Source: Roseococcus sp. | GTDB taxonomy: Bacteria; Pseudomonadota; Alphaproteobacteria; Acetobacterales; Acetobacteraceae | Reading direction: 5' to 3' | Assembly: GCA_026414745.1 (NCBI GenBank) | Contig: JAOAIK010000024.1 | Coordinates: 1-64,000 of the forward strand | Length of the DNA stretch: 64,000 bases | Part shown: piece after piece, positions 17,850 through 26,550 of the stretch | How positions within the stretch are numbered: position 1 is the stretch's first letter | How the letters are laid out: every line of letters begins with the position of its first letter | Notes under the pieces: model-generated | Databases searched by the model: none | Told to the model about the DNA's origin: nothing | What the model saw: only the letters and a program-made list of their open reading frames with translations | Translations under genes and position numbers: made by a program

Positions 17850-20293
17850 TGTCGCCGCCCGCCGCGCCCCCGCCTTCGCTCCTCGCCCGCCGCGCCCGAA
17901 GGCGCGTGCGCGCGCGCCTCGCGCGGCGGCTGCGCGCCGCGCTCGGCCTGCCGCGCCGGGCGGTGGGCCCGCTCGCGCTCGCGCTGCTCGGCCTGCTCGC
18001 CACCGCGCCGCGCGCCCAGCAGGCCGACATGACGGGCGCCATTTTCGCCCCCGGCGCAGCGGTGACGGTGAGCCCCGAGGCGCCTCCCCCCGCCGCCTTC
18101 GCGCCCGAGCGCGCGGGCCCGCCCGCCCCTGGCCCCGGCCTGCGCGTGGACAACGACACCCCCGTGACCTTCCAGGCGGAGGAGGTGGAGTTCAACCGCG
18201 AGACCGGCATCCTCACGGCGCGCGGACGGGTGGAGGCTTGGCAGGGCGAGCGCTTCGTGCGTGCCGACCTGTTCACCTATGACCGCAACACCGGCATCGC
18301 CACGCTGCGCGGCAATGTGCAGGTGCTGGAGGCCGACGGCCAGGCCTTCTATGCCGAGGAGGCGGAACTCGGCCCCGGCTTCCGCGACGGCGTGCTGCGC
18401 GAGATCCGCGCGCGCCTCGTGCAGAACGCGCGCATGGCGGGCACGGGCGCCCGCCGCACGGAAGGCACCGTCACCGATCTCGCCCGGGTGGTCTATTCCT
18501 CCTGCAACCTCTGCGAGAGCGACCCCACCCGCCCGCCGCTGTGGCAGCTCCGCGCCCGCCTCGCCACCCAGGACCGCCAGCAGGAGCGCATCTCCTACCG
18601 CGACGCGGTGGTGGAGCTGGGCGGCATCCCGGTGCTCTACACGCCCTTCTTCTCGCACCCCGATCCGCAGACGCCGCGCGCCTCGGGCTTTCTCTTTCCC
18701 CAGACGGGCTACACGCGCTTCCTCGGCGCCTTCGCCCAGCTTCCCTATTTCTGGGCGATCGACGACCAGCAGGACCTGCTGGCCACCCTCACCGCCGGCA
18801 CCCAGGTGCTGCCCAACCTCAGCCTCGAATACCGTCGGCGCTTCAATGCGGGCGAACTGCGCGTGCAGGGCTCGGGCGGGTATTTCTCGCGCGAGACGCT
18901 GGACCGCATCGGCCTTTACGGCCAGTCGCAGAACGAGCGCTTCGCCTGGAACCTCTCCGCGCGCGGGCGCTTCCATCTCGACGAGAACTGGCGCACCGGC
19001 TTCGACGTGAATCGCGCCTCCTCGGAGGCCTATCTGCGCACCTACCGGCTCGAGGTGCGCCGCTTCCTCGTCAGCACGGTGTTCCTCGAGGGGTTCTGGG
19101 GCACCGAGCGCTACGCGCGGCTGGACGCGCGCGCCTATCAGGGCCTGCGCGCCACCGACAATGCGAACTTCCTGCCCTATGTCGCACCCAACCTGATCTA
19201 CGAATACGCGCCGCGCGGCCAGGTGGCGGGCGGCTTCCTGACCACCGATGTCGGGCTGCTCGGCATCTCGCGCGGGATCGGCTCGATGAGCCAGCGCATC
19301 GGCATGCGCATCGCCTGGGAACGCCCGGTGCATGATCCCGTGGGCGGCGTCTGGACGGTGCGCCTGCAGTCCGACCTGCTCGCCCACTACGCGCAGAACC
19401 AGGAGAGGGCGCCGACCAACCTGCCCGACGCCAATGGGACCCGCGCCAACCCCAACCTGCGCGTGGCGCTGGACTGGCGCATGCCCTTCCTGCGCCCCGC
19501 CGGCGACTGGGGCGAGCAGATCATCGAGCCGCGGGTGCAGATCGTCACCGGCCCCACCTTGGCCCGGCAGTCGCGCATCCCCAACGAGGACAGCATCGAC
19601 TTCGAGTTCACCGACGCCAACCTCTTCCAGCTCAACCGCTTCGCCGGGCGCGACCGGCAGGAGGGCGGAACCCGGGTGGACGCGGCGCTGCGCGGGGCCT
19701 GGAACTTCCCCAATGGCGGGCGCGTCGAGGGGCTGCTGGGGCGCTCCTTCCGCTTCAGCGACGAGTCGGTGTTCCCCCTCGGAACCGGTCTCGACCGGCG
19801 CTGGTCGGACTGGGTGGGGCGGGCGGGCATCGCGCCCGTCTCCTGGTTCGAGGTGATGGGGCGCACGCGGCTCGACGGCCAGAACGGCCGGCTGCGGATG
19901 GCCGACGCCACGGCCTCGGTCTCGCTCGGACGGGTGGGGCCGCTCGACAACCTCTCGCTGGTCGGCGGCTATCTCTACACGCCGCGGCTTCCCTATTTCC
20001 CGACCGAGCCGGGCCGCAACGAGGTCTCCTTCGGCATGTCCGGCCATGTGCGCAGCACCGCGGGCGGGGTGTGGCGGGCCCATGCCTTCGCCCGCTACGA
20101 CTTGCGCAGCGACCGGCCGGCCCTCGTCTTCGCCAGCGCCGGCTACGAGGACGAGTGCTTCGTCTTCGAGGCGCGCCTGCAGCGCCGATTCGCCGTCAAT
20201 CCCGCCACCAACCTCGAATACCGCGGCAACACCATCCTGCTCTTCCGAATCGGGCTCAAGACGGTGGGCGAGTACGGGCTGCGCGCCATCTGA
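17849..20293 (+). CDS. lptD: LPS-assembly outer-membrane protein LptD
   Basis: About 814 residues. After an unusual Arg-rich leader and a hydrophobic signal segment (about residues 40-55) come an OstA/LptA-like jellyroll (about 100-210) and a long beta-barrel region. Cysteines in SSCNLCESD and in EDECFVFEA near the C terminus fit the inter-domain disulfides of LptD. It inserts LPS into the outer leaflet with LptE. The ATG overlaps the lptG stop; GTG codons at residues 20 and 39 would give a more ordinary signal peptide. Confidence 0.93.
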   Translation: MSPPAAPPPSLLARRARRRVRARLARRLRAALGLPRRAVGPLALALLGLLATAPRAQQADMTGAIFAPGAAVTVSPEAPPPAAFAPERAGPPAPGPGLRVDNDTPVTFQAEEVEFNRETGILTARGRVEAWQGERFVRADLFTYDRNTGIATLRGNVQVLEADGQAFYAEEAELGPGFRDGVLREIRARLVQNARMAGTGARRTEGTVTDLARVVYSSCNLCESDPTRPPLWQLRARLATQDRQQERISYRDAVVELGGIPVLYTPFFSHPDPQTPRASGFLFPQTGYTRFLGAFAQLPYFWAIDDQQDLLATLTAGTQVLPNLSLEYRRRFNAGELRVQGSGGYFSRETLDRIGLYGQSQNERFAWNLSARGRFHLDENWRTGFDVNRASSEAYLRTYRLEVRRFLVSTVFLEGFWGTERYARLDARAYQGLRATDNANFLPYVAPNLIYEYAPRGQVAGGFLTTDVGLLGISRGIGSMSQRIGMRIAWERPVHDPVGGVWTVRLQSDLLAHYAQNQERAPTNLPDANGTRANPNLRVALDWRMPFLRPAGDWGEQIIEPRVQIVTGPTLARQSRIPNEDSIDFEFTDANLFQLNRFAGRDRQEGGTRVDAALRGAWNFPNGGRVEGLLGRSFRFSDESVFPLGTGLDRRWSDWVGRAGIAPVSWFEVMGRTRLDGQNGRLRMADATASVSLGRVGPLDNLSLVGGYLYTPRLPYFPTEPGRNEVSFGMSGHVRSTAGGVWRAHAFARYDLRSDRPALVFASAGYEDECFVFEARLQRRFAVNPATNLEYRGNTILLFRIGLKTVGEYGLRAI

Positions 20294-20350
20294 CCGGGCG
20301 CGGCAGGGCGCTTTCCACCCCGGGCGAAACGGCTCTATGAGGGTCAGGCC

Positions 20351-21703
20351 ATGCGCCGCCTCCTCCCCGCCTTGTGCTGCCTTCTTCTCGCCCTGGCCGG
20401 TCCCGCGGCCGGCCAGCCGGGCAATCCTGGCGCGGCGCGGGCCGCGGCAGAGGCGCAGCCCGCCCCGCCGGGCGCCAATCGCATCCTCGCGGTGGTCAAC
20501 GGCGACGTGATCACCCAGGCCGAGGTCAACTCCCGCGCGCGGCTGTTCGCGCTCAACACGGGGGTGGCGGCCTCGGCCGAGGCGCTGCAGCGCCTGCAGC
20601 CCCAGGTGCTGCGCCTTCTGGTGGACGAGCGGCTGCGCATCCAGGAGGTGCAGCGCCGCCGCATCCCGGTCAGCGACCAGGATGTGGCCGAGGCGCTGGC
20701 CGAGATCGAGGCGCGCAACGGCCTGCCGCGCGGGGCGCTGGTGGCGCAGATGCGCAACGCCGGCATCCAGCCGCGCGTGCTCTATGACCAGCTGCGCGTG
20801 CAGATCGGCTGGGGGCGTTTGCTGCGCCAGGTGCTCGGCCCCCAGGCCGAGATCGGCGATGCCGAGGTGCAGGCGGCCCTTGCCGCCCGCCGGGCCGAGC
20901 AGAACCGCGCCGAGTATCTGGTCGGCGAGATCTTCATCCCCGTGGACGACCCGCGGCAGGAGGGCGAGGTCCGCCGCTTCATGGAGGATGTGCTGGCGCA
21001 GCTCCGCCGCGGCGTGGCCTTCCCCATCGTCGCGACGCAGTTCAGCCAGGCGCAGTCCGCCGTGCAGGGCGGGCTGCTCGGCTGGGTGCCGCTCAGCCAG
21101 CTCGACCCCGAGGTGGCCTCGGTGGTGGAGCGCATGCCCAATGGCGCGATCAGCAACCCCATCCGCGTGGCCGGCGGCTTCCAGATCGTGACGGTGCGCG
21201 GCCGGCGCGACGGCGCGGGCCAGGTCAGCGGCGCGGGGCCGGGCATCGCCACCATGCTCTCCCTCCGCCAGGCCTTCCTGCCCTTCGAGACGCGGCTCGA
21301 TCCGCAGGCGCCCACCGAGGCGCAGCGCGCGACGCTGGAGCGCGCGCAGCGTCTGCAGGCCACGCTGCGCGGCTGCGAGCAGATGGAGGCGCTGCCCCGG
21401 GCGGGCAACCGGCCGGTGGACCCGGGCCCGGTCCGGCTCGAGGCGGTGAACCCGCCGCCGCTGCGCCAGCTCCTCGCCAGCCTGCCGGTCGGGCGCGCCA
21501 GCCAGCCCATCGTCTCGCCCGACGGCATCCTGCTCATCATGGTCTGCTCGCGCGAGCAGCGGCGCATGGAGGAAGGGGAGGGCGCCTCGCCCCTCTCGCC
21601 CGAGGCGATCCGCCAGCAGATCCTGCGCGAGCGGGTGGAGGTGGTCTCCCGCCAGCTCCTGCGCGAGCTCCGGCGGCGCGGCGTCATTGAACTGCGCGCC
21701 TGA
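20351..21703 (+). CDS. surA: Periplasmic chaperone / peptidyl-prolyl isomerase SurA
   Basis: A 450-residue secreted protein with signal peptide RRLLPALCCLLLALAGPAAG. A SurA N-terminal domain follows (ILAVVNGDVITQAEVNSRA, about residues 45-150), then a parvulin domain (about 190-285, with GGLLGWV) and a second, degenerate parvulin-like part (about 345-420). SurA escorts outer-membrane proteins, including LptD, to the BAM complex, so its place after lptD makes functional sense. Confidence 0.92.
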   Translation: MRRLLPALCCLLLALAGPAAGQPGNPGAARAAAEAQPAPPGANRILAVVNGDVITQAEVNSRARLFALNTGVAASAEALQRLQPQVLRLLVDERLRIQEVQRRRIPVSDQDVAEALAEIEARNGLPRGALVAQMRNAGIQPRVLYDQLRVQIGWGRLLRQVLGPQAEIGDAEVQAALAARRAEQNRAEYLVGEIFIPVDDPRQEGEVRRFMEDVLAQLRRGVAFPIVATQFSQAQSAVQGGLLGWVPLSQLDPEVASVVERMPNGAISNPIRVAGGFQIVTVRGRRDGAGQVSGAGPGIATMLSLRQAFLPFETRLDPQAPTEAQRATLERAQRLQATLRGCEQMEALPRAGNRPVDPGPVRLEAVNPPPLRQLLASLPVGRASQPIVSPDGILLIMVCSREQRRMEEGEGASPLSPEAIRQQILRERVEVVSRQLLRELRRRGVIELRA

Positions 21704-22589
21704 GGCGACGCCGCCGCCCGCCCCGCCGCTCACCCCGTTGGGCGAGGTGGTGCGGCGCTACGGGCTCGATGCGCGCAAGGCGCTCGGCCAGCATTTCCTG
21801 CTCGACGAGGCGATCTGCGCGCGCATCGTGCGGCTGGCGGGCGATCTCGCGGGGCGGCATGTGCTGGAGGTGGGGCCCGGGCCGGGGGGGCTGACGCGTG
21901 CCCTGCTCGCCACGCCGCTCGCGCACCTCACCGCCGTGGAGCTGGACGAGCGCGCGCTCGCCGCGCTGGCCGAGCTTTCGGCCGCGCATCCCGGCCGCCT
22001 CGCGCTGCTGCGGCGGGATGCGCTGGGCTTCGACGGGGTGGCGGCGCTGCCCAGCCCCCGCCAGGTGGTGGCGAACCTGCCCTACAATGTGGGCACGCCG
22101 CTGCTGCTCGGCTGGCTGCGCCAGGGCGCGGCCTGGGAGCGGCTGACGCTGATGTTCCAGGAGGAGGTGGCGCTGCGCATCACCGCGGCGCCGGGCACGG
22201 AGCATTACGGGCGGCTCGCGGTGCTCGCGCAATGGGTGGCGGACTGCGCGGTGGGGCTGCGCCTGCCGCCCGGCGCCTTCCGCCCGCCCCCGCGCGTGCA
22301 TTCGGCGGTGGTGGTGATCACGCCGCGCCCCGCCCAGCCGCCGCCCGCCCTGTTCCGCGCCATGGAGCGCGTCACCGCCGCCGCCTTCGGGCAGCGGCGC
22401 AAGATGCTGCGCGGCGCGCTCAAGCCGCTGGGCGGGGCGCAGGCGCTGCTCTCCGCCTGCGGCATCGCGCCCGAGCGCCGCGCCGAGGACCTGCCCATCG
22501 CCGCCTTCGACGCGCTGGCCCGGGCCTGGCTGGCGCGCAACCCGCCCCCGGGCCAGGATGCGCCCGCAACGGAGGAGGACGCCCCATGA
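21687..22589 (+). CDS. rsmA: 16S rRNA (adenine1518/1519-N6)-dimethyltransferase RsmA (KsgA)
   Basis: A 300-residue methyltransferase that dimethylates two adenines near the 3' end of 16S rRNA. It has KALGQHFLLD at the start of the fold, SAM motif I EVGPGPGGLT and catalytic motif IV NLPYN. The best start is TTG at 21687, overlapping the surA stop by 17 bases; the pdxA gene often found between surA and rsmA is absent. The stop overlaps the next start (ATGA). Confidence 0.93.
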   Translation: MNCAPEATPPPAPPLTPLGEVVRRYGLDARKALGQHFLLDEAICARIVRLAGDLAGRHVLEVGPGPGGLTRALLATPLAHLTAVELDERALAALAELSAAHPGRLALLRRDALGFDGVAALPSPRQVVANLPYNVGTPLLLGWLRQGAAWERLTLMFQEEVALRITAAPGTEHYGRLAVLAQWVADCAVGLRLPPGAFRPPPRVHSAVVVITPRPAQPPPALFRAMERVTAAAFGQRRKMLRGALKPLGGAQALLSACGIAPERRAEDLPIAAFDALARAWLARNPPPGQDAPATEEDAP

Positions 22590-23467
22590 AGCGCCTGCAG
22601 ATCGGCGACATCTCGATCACCAGCCTCATCGAGCGCGACGGCCCGTGGCGCCGGCCGGAGGATTTCTTCCTCGGCTACGACAGCGCCGCCCAGGCCGGCA
22701 ACATCGCCCGCCTCGCACCCGAGGTGTTCGACCACGCGAGCGGCAAGATGGTGATCACCTACCAGACCTTCGTGGTCCGCACGCCGCACCACGTCATCCT
22801 GGTGGACACCTGCACCGGCGAGGACAAGGGCTATGGCCCGCCCATGGACTTCCCCAAGCAGCCCTGGGCCGACGCCTTCGCCGCCGAGGGGCTGCGGCCC
22901 GAGGATGTGGACTACGTCTTCTGCACCCACCTGCACATCGACCACACGGGCTGGAACACGAAGCTGGTGGACGGGCGCTGGGTGCCGAGCTTCCCCAGGG
23001 CCAAATACGTCTTCCACAAGGGCGAATACGCCGCCTGGGAGGCGCTGGCGAAGGAGGGCGTGGAGCGCCCCGGCGGGGCGGGCGGCGTGTGGCGGATGAA
23101 CTGCGAGCCCATCGTCGCCGCCGGCCAGGCCCTGCTGGTGGACGAGGATTTCCGGCTGGAGGACGGCGTCTCGCTCATCCTCACCCCAGGCCATTCGCCC
23201 TGCCATGTCTGCGTGAAGATCGAGAGCCGCGGCCAGAGCGCGATCATCGCGGGCGACCTGCTGCACCACCAGCTCCAGTGCATCGACCCGAGCCTGTCCA
23301 CCATCTTCTGCTGGGATGCCGAGGCGGCGCGCGCCTCGCGCCGGCGCGTCTTCGAGGAGATCGCGGACACCCCGGCGCTGATGCTACCCGTCCACTTCCC
23401 CGCCCCGACCGCGGGCCGGCTCAAGCGCGCCGCGGCGGGCTACGACTGGCTCTTCCTGCGCGACTGA
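22586..23467 (+). CDS. Metallo-beta-lactamase-fold hydrolase
   Basis: A 293-residue protein with the dinuclear zinc motif THLHIDHTGWN, a further His in TPGHSPCH, Asp in AGDLLHH and His in PVHFPAP. It resembles the quorum-quenching lactonase / AttM-like group and other uncharacterised hydrolases. The substrate is unknown. A GGAGGAGG ribosome-binding site precedes the ATG, which overlaps the rsmA stop. Its 3' end overlaps the convergent modE by 28 bases. Confidence 0.86.
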   Translation: MKRLQIGDISITSLIERDGPWRRPEDFFLGYDSAAQAGNIARLAPEVFDHASGKMVITYQTFVVRTPHHVILVDTCTGEDKGYGPPMDFPKQPWADAFAAEGLRPEDVDYVFCTHLHIDHTGWNTKLVDGRWVPSFPRAKYVFHKGEYAAWEALAKEGVERPGGAGGVWRMNCEPIVAAGQALLVDEDFRLEDGVSLILTPGHSPCHVCVKIESRGQSAIIAGDLLHHQLQCIDPSLSTIFCWDAEAARASRRRVFEEIADTPALMLPVHFPAPTAGRLKRAAAGYDWLFLRD

Positions 23468-23874
23468 GGGCGCGGCCCGGCCGGCGGCGTGGCGCCGGGG
23501 GCGAGGGCCGCGCGCAGCCAGGCGAGGTGCTCGGCCACCGCCGCCTCGGTGGCGGCCTCGGCGGCGCGGTAGGCGGCCAGCACCTCCTCGCCGAGCCGGG
23601 TGAGCCGCGCCCCGCCCCCGCCCGCCCCGCCCATCGCGGTGGCGACCAGCGGCGCCCGGAAATCTGCGTTGAGCGCGGAGGCGAGGTCATGCGCGCGCTG
23701 GTAGGACATGCCCATGCGCCGCCCCGCCGCGGCGATGGAGCCGAGCGCCGCGATCCCTTCCAGCAGCTCCGCCTTCCCGGGCCCGAGCGCCACCCCGGGG
23801 GCCAGGGTGAGGCGCAGCGTCACCGCGCGCGGGGCGCGGGCGGGAGCGGCGGAGGCGGAGCGCCGGCGGGGCAT
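23440..23874 (-). CDS. modE: ModE-type molybdate-responsive regulator, DNA-binding domain only
   Basis: About 144 residues. The winged helix-turn-helix of ModE is clear (LLEGIAALGSIAAAGRRMGMSYQRAHDLASALN, core GSIAAAGRRMGMSYQRA), followed by GGAGGGGARLT and EEVLAAYR. The C-terminal Mop/TOBE molybdate-binding domains of E. coli ModE are missing, as in many short ModE-like proteins. It is divergent from modA across a perfect palindrome. The N terminus before residue ~20 is Arg/Ala-rich, so the exact start is uncertain. Confidence 0.85.
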   Translation of the reverse strand: MPRRRSASAAPARAPRAVTLRLTLAPGVALGPGKAELLEGIAALGSIAAAGRRMGMSYQRAHDLASALNADFRAPLVATAMGGAGGGGARLTRLGEEVLAAYRAAEAATEAAVAEHLAWLRAALAPGATPPAGPRPQSRRKSQS

Positions 23875-23917
23875 GGCGGCAGGCTTCCACGCTTCGCCGC
23901 GCGCCGCCAGCCGCGGC

Positions 23918-23946
23918 TCGACAGCGCCGGTGCCGCTCGCTATCCG
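23918..23946 (+). promoter_or_regulatory. Possible modA promoter
   Basis: TCGACA (23918-23923), 17-base spacer, TATCCG (23941-23946). Both hexamers are weak, but spacing is ideal and the -10 lies in the left half of the ModE palindrome, as expected for repression. Tentative. Confidence 0.35.
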
Positions 23947-23961
23947 TCGAAAAAGATAGCG
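23938..23961. promoter_or_regulatory. ModE operator
   Basis: Perfect 7-base inverted repeat CGCTATC / GATAGCG separated by 10 bases, in the modE-modA gap. ModE sites in other bacteria are palindromes of CGTTATAT type with a similar spacer, so this is very likely the molybdate-responsive operator. Confidence 0.72.
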
Positions 23962-23976
23962 TGACGCGACGCCGCC

Positions 23977-24765
23977 ATGCCGCCCTCCGTGATTCGCCGC
24001 ACCGCGCTGCGGTGCCTGGCCGCGGCCCCCTTCGCCGCCGCACCGGCCCGCGCCCAGCCCCAGCCGCCGCTCATCGCGGGCGCCGCCGACCTGCACTTCG
24101 CGCTCGAGGAGATCGCCCGCCGCTTCCAGGCCGAGACGGGGCAGGCGCTGCGCCTCTCGCTCGGCTCCTCGGGCAACATCGCCCGCCAGATCGAGCAGGG
24201 CAGCCCGGTCGAGCTGTTCCTCTCCGCGGATGAGGAGTTCGTCTTCCGCCTCCACGCCGGCGGCCATGCGCGCGACCGCGGCACGCTCTACGGCATCGGC
24301 CGGCTGGCGCTGCTCGTGCCTCCGGGCGCGCCCTTCGATGCGGCCGAGGGCCTCGAGGGGCTGCGCGCCGCGCTCTCGGCCGGGCGCATCCGCCGCTTCG
24401 CCATCGCCAACCCCGAGCACGCCCCCTATGGCCGGGCCGCCGAACAGGCGCTGCGCGCGGCGGGCCTGTGGGAGCGCGTGCAGCCGCATCTCGTGCTGGG
24501 CGAGAACGTGGCGCAGGCGGCGCAGTTCGCCCTCGCCGGCGGCAGCCAGGGCGGCCTCGTCGCCTATTCCCTCGTGCGCGCGCCCGCGCTGCGCGGCCGC
24601 GGCAGCCATGCGCTCATCCCCGAGACCCTGCACGCGCCGCTGCGCCAGCGCATGGTGCTGACGCGCCGCGCCGGCCCGGTGGCGGAGGCCTTCCACGCCT
24701 ACATGCAGGGGCCGGCGGCGCGCGAGATCATGCGCCGCCACGGCTTCCTGCCACCCGAAGAGTGA
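23977..24765 (+). CDS. modA: Molybdate ABC transporter periplasmic binding protein
   Basis: A 262-residue binding protein with a signal peptide (cleavage near AAAPARAQP). Family landmarks are AAADL-like GAADLHFALEEIA, LGSSGNIARQIEQG and PVELFLSADEEF, with oxyanion-binding serines in GSSGN. It captures molybdate (or tungstate) for ModBC. The ATG is 16 bases downstream of the ModE operator; modB follows after 5 bases. Confidence 0.92.
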   Translation: MPPSVIRRTALRCLAAAPFAAAPARAQPQPPLIAGAADLHFALEEIARRFQAETGQALRLSLGSSGNIARQIEQGSPVELFLSADEEFVFRLHAGGHARDRGTLYGIGRLALLVPPGAPFDAAEGLEGLRAALSAGRIRRFAIANPEHAPYGRAAEQALRAAGLWERVQPHLVLGENVAQAAQFALAGGSQGGLVAYSLVRAPALRGRGSHALIPETLHAPLRQRMVLTRRAGPVAEAFHAYMQGPAAREIMRRHGFLPPEE

Positions 24766-24770
24766 GCGGC

Positions 24771-25445
24771 ATGGACTGGGCGGCCTTCCGGCTTTCGGTC
24801 GAGCTCGGCCTCTGGACGCTGGTGCTGCTCCTGCCGCTCGCCCTCTGGCTCGGGCGGCTGCTCGCGCATCGCCGCTTCCCGGGGCATGGCTTCGTCACCG
24901 CGGCGGTGGCGCTGCCGCTGGTGCTGCCGCCCACGGTGCTCGGCTTCTACCTGCTCTCGGCCTTCGGCGCCGAGGCGCCGCTCGGGCAGCTCTGGCAGGG
25001 CTGGTTCGGCCGGGGCCTCGCCTTCAGCTTCGAGGGGCTGCTGCTGGCGAGCGTCATCGCCAACCTGCCCTTCGCCGTGCAGCCGGTGCAGAACGCCTTT
25101 GCCGCCGTCCCGCCACGGGTGCGGGAGGCGGGGGCGGTCTCCGGCATGGCGCCCTGGCGGGTGTTCTGGCGGATCGAGCTGCCGCTCGCCTGGCCCGGCC
25201 TCGCCACGGCCGCCGTGCTGACCTTCGCGCACACGCTGGGCGAGTTCGGCGTTGTGCTGATGGTGGGCGGCTCCATTCCCGGCGAGACGCGCACCATCGC
25301 CATCGCCATCTATGACCGGGTGCAGGCCTTCGACGACCATGCGGCGGCGGTCATGTCGGCGGTGCTGCTCGGGGTCTCGGTGCTCGCGCTCGGCCTCGCC
25401 AACACCCTCTCGCGCCGCGTCGGGCGGCAGCGCGCCGATGGCTGA
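24771..25445 (+). CDS. modB: Molybdate ABC transporter permease
   Basis: A 224-residue inner-membrane protein with five or six hydrophobic helices and the ABC permease EAA-type loop (REAGAVSGMAPWRVFWRI). The pattern FAHTLGEFGVVLMVGG is characteristic of ModB. The start at 24771 lies 5 bases after modA, and the 3' end overlaps modC by 8 bases. Confidence 0.93.
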   Translation: MDWAAFRLSVELGLWTLVLLLPLALWLGRLLAHRRFPGHGFVTAAVALPLVLPPTVLGFYLLSAFGAEAPLGQLWQGWFGRGLAFSFEGLLLASVIANLPFAVQPVQNAFAAVPPRVREAGAVSGMAPWRVFWRIELPLAWPGLATAAVLTFAHTLGEFGVVLMVGGSIPGETRTIAIAIYDRVQAFDDHAAAVMSAVLLGVSVLALGLANTLSRRVGRQRADG

Positions 25446-26550
25446 GACGGGCCTGGATGTGGCGCTGCGGGCGGCCGCGCCCATCCCGCTCGACCTCCGC
25501 TTCCGCGCCGCGCCGGGCGAGATGCTGGCGCTGGTCGGCCCCTCGGGGGCGGGCAAATCCACCGTGCTGCGCTGCATCGCGGGGCTGCACCGCGCCGCCC
25601 AGGGGCATGTGCGCTGCGCCGGCCGGCCCTGGTTCGACGCCGCCGCGCGGCTCGATCTGCCGCCGCACCGCCGTGCGGCGGGCCTCGTCTTCCAGGACTA
25701 TGCGCTGTTCCCGCACATGACGGCGGCCGAGAACCTGATGGCCGCCATGGACCATCTGCCCCGCGCCCGCCGCCCCGAGCGGGCGCGGGCGCTGCTGGCG
25801 CAGGTCCATCTCGCCGGGCTGGAGGGCCGCCGGCCGGCGGAGCTCTCCGGCGGGCAGCAGCAGCGCGTCGCGGTGGCCCGCGCCCTGGCGCGCGACCCCG
25901 CCGTGCTGCTGCTGGACGAGCCCTTCTCGGCGGTGGACCGCGCCACCCGCCGCCGCCTGCAGGCCGAGCTCGCGGCGCTGCGGCGCGAGCTCGCCATCCC
26001 CATCCTGCTGGTGACGCACGACCTCGACGAGGCGCTGGCGCTGGCCGACCGCATGGTGCTGCTGCACCGCGGCCGCGCCTTGCAGGAGGCGCCGCCCTTC
26101 GAGATGCTGGCCCGCCCCGCCAGCGCCGAGGTGGCCCGCCTGCTCGATCTGCGCAACCTGTTCCGCGCCCGGGTGGAGGCGCATGATGCGGCCGCCGGCG
26201 TCACGCGGCTGCGCTGGGGCGCGCGGCTGCTCGAGGCCGCCCATGCGCCCCACCTCGCCCCGGGGACGGAGGTGGACTGGCTGATCCCCGGCGCGGCCGT
26301 GGTGCTCCACCGGCGCGACCGCCCTTCGGCCGGCGCGCGCGAGAACCCGGTGCAGGGGCGCGTGCTGGAGCTGCTCGCACTGGGCGAGGAGGCGCAGGTG
26401 AGCCTCGACGTGGCGGACCCCGACGGCCACCCGCTGCGCTTCGCCCTGCCGCTGCACGCGGCCCGCCGCAACGGCCTCGCGCCCGGCGAGGCCTGTGCCG
26501 TCTCGCTGCTGCGCGCGGCGATCCACGCCATGCCGCGGCGGGCGGCGTGA
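25438..26550 (+). CDS. modC: Molybdate ABC transporter ATP-binding protein
   Basis: A 370-residue ABC ATPase. Walker A is GPSGAGKST (about residues 36-44), Q-loop VFQDYALFPH, signature LSGGQQQRVA, Walker B LLLDEPFSAVD and the H-loop in VTHDLDEA. A C-terminal Mop/TOBE domain (about residues 300-365) is typical of ModC and senses molybdate. The ATG overlaps modB by 8 bases, and the stop overlaps the next gene (GTGA). Confidence 0.94.
   Translation: MAETGLDVALRAAAPIPLDLRFRAAPGEMLALVGPSGAGKSTVLRCIAGLHRAAQGHVRCAGRPWFDAAARLDLPPHRRAAGLVFQDYALFPHMTAAENLMAAMDHLPRARRPERARALLAQVHLAGLEGRRPAELSGGQQQRVAVARALARDPAVLLLDEPFSAVDRATRRRLQAELAALRRELAIPILLVTHDLDEALALADRMVLLHRGRALQEAPPFEMLARPASAEVARLLDLRNLFRARVEAHDAAAGVTRLRWGARLLEAAHAPHLAPGTEVDWLIPGAAVVLHRRDRPSAGARENPVQGRVLELLALGEEAQVSLDVADPDGHPLRFALPLHAARRNGLAPGEACAVSLLRAAIHAMPRRAA

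Noticed and set aside
17204-21733. 1509-codon open frame on the minus strand
   Set aside because: It is antisense to lptG, lptD and surA, which are certain genes. Long antisense frames are common in GC-rich DNA because stop codons are rare. The product is low-complexity (Ala/Arg/Gly/His) with no family.
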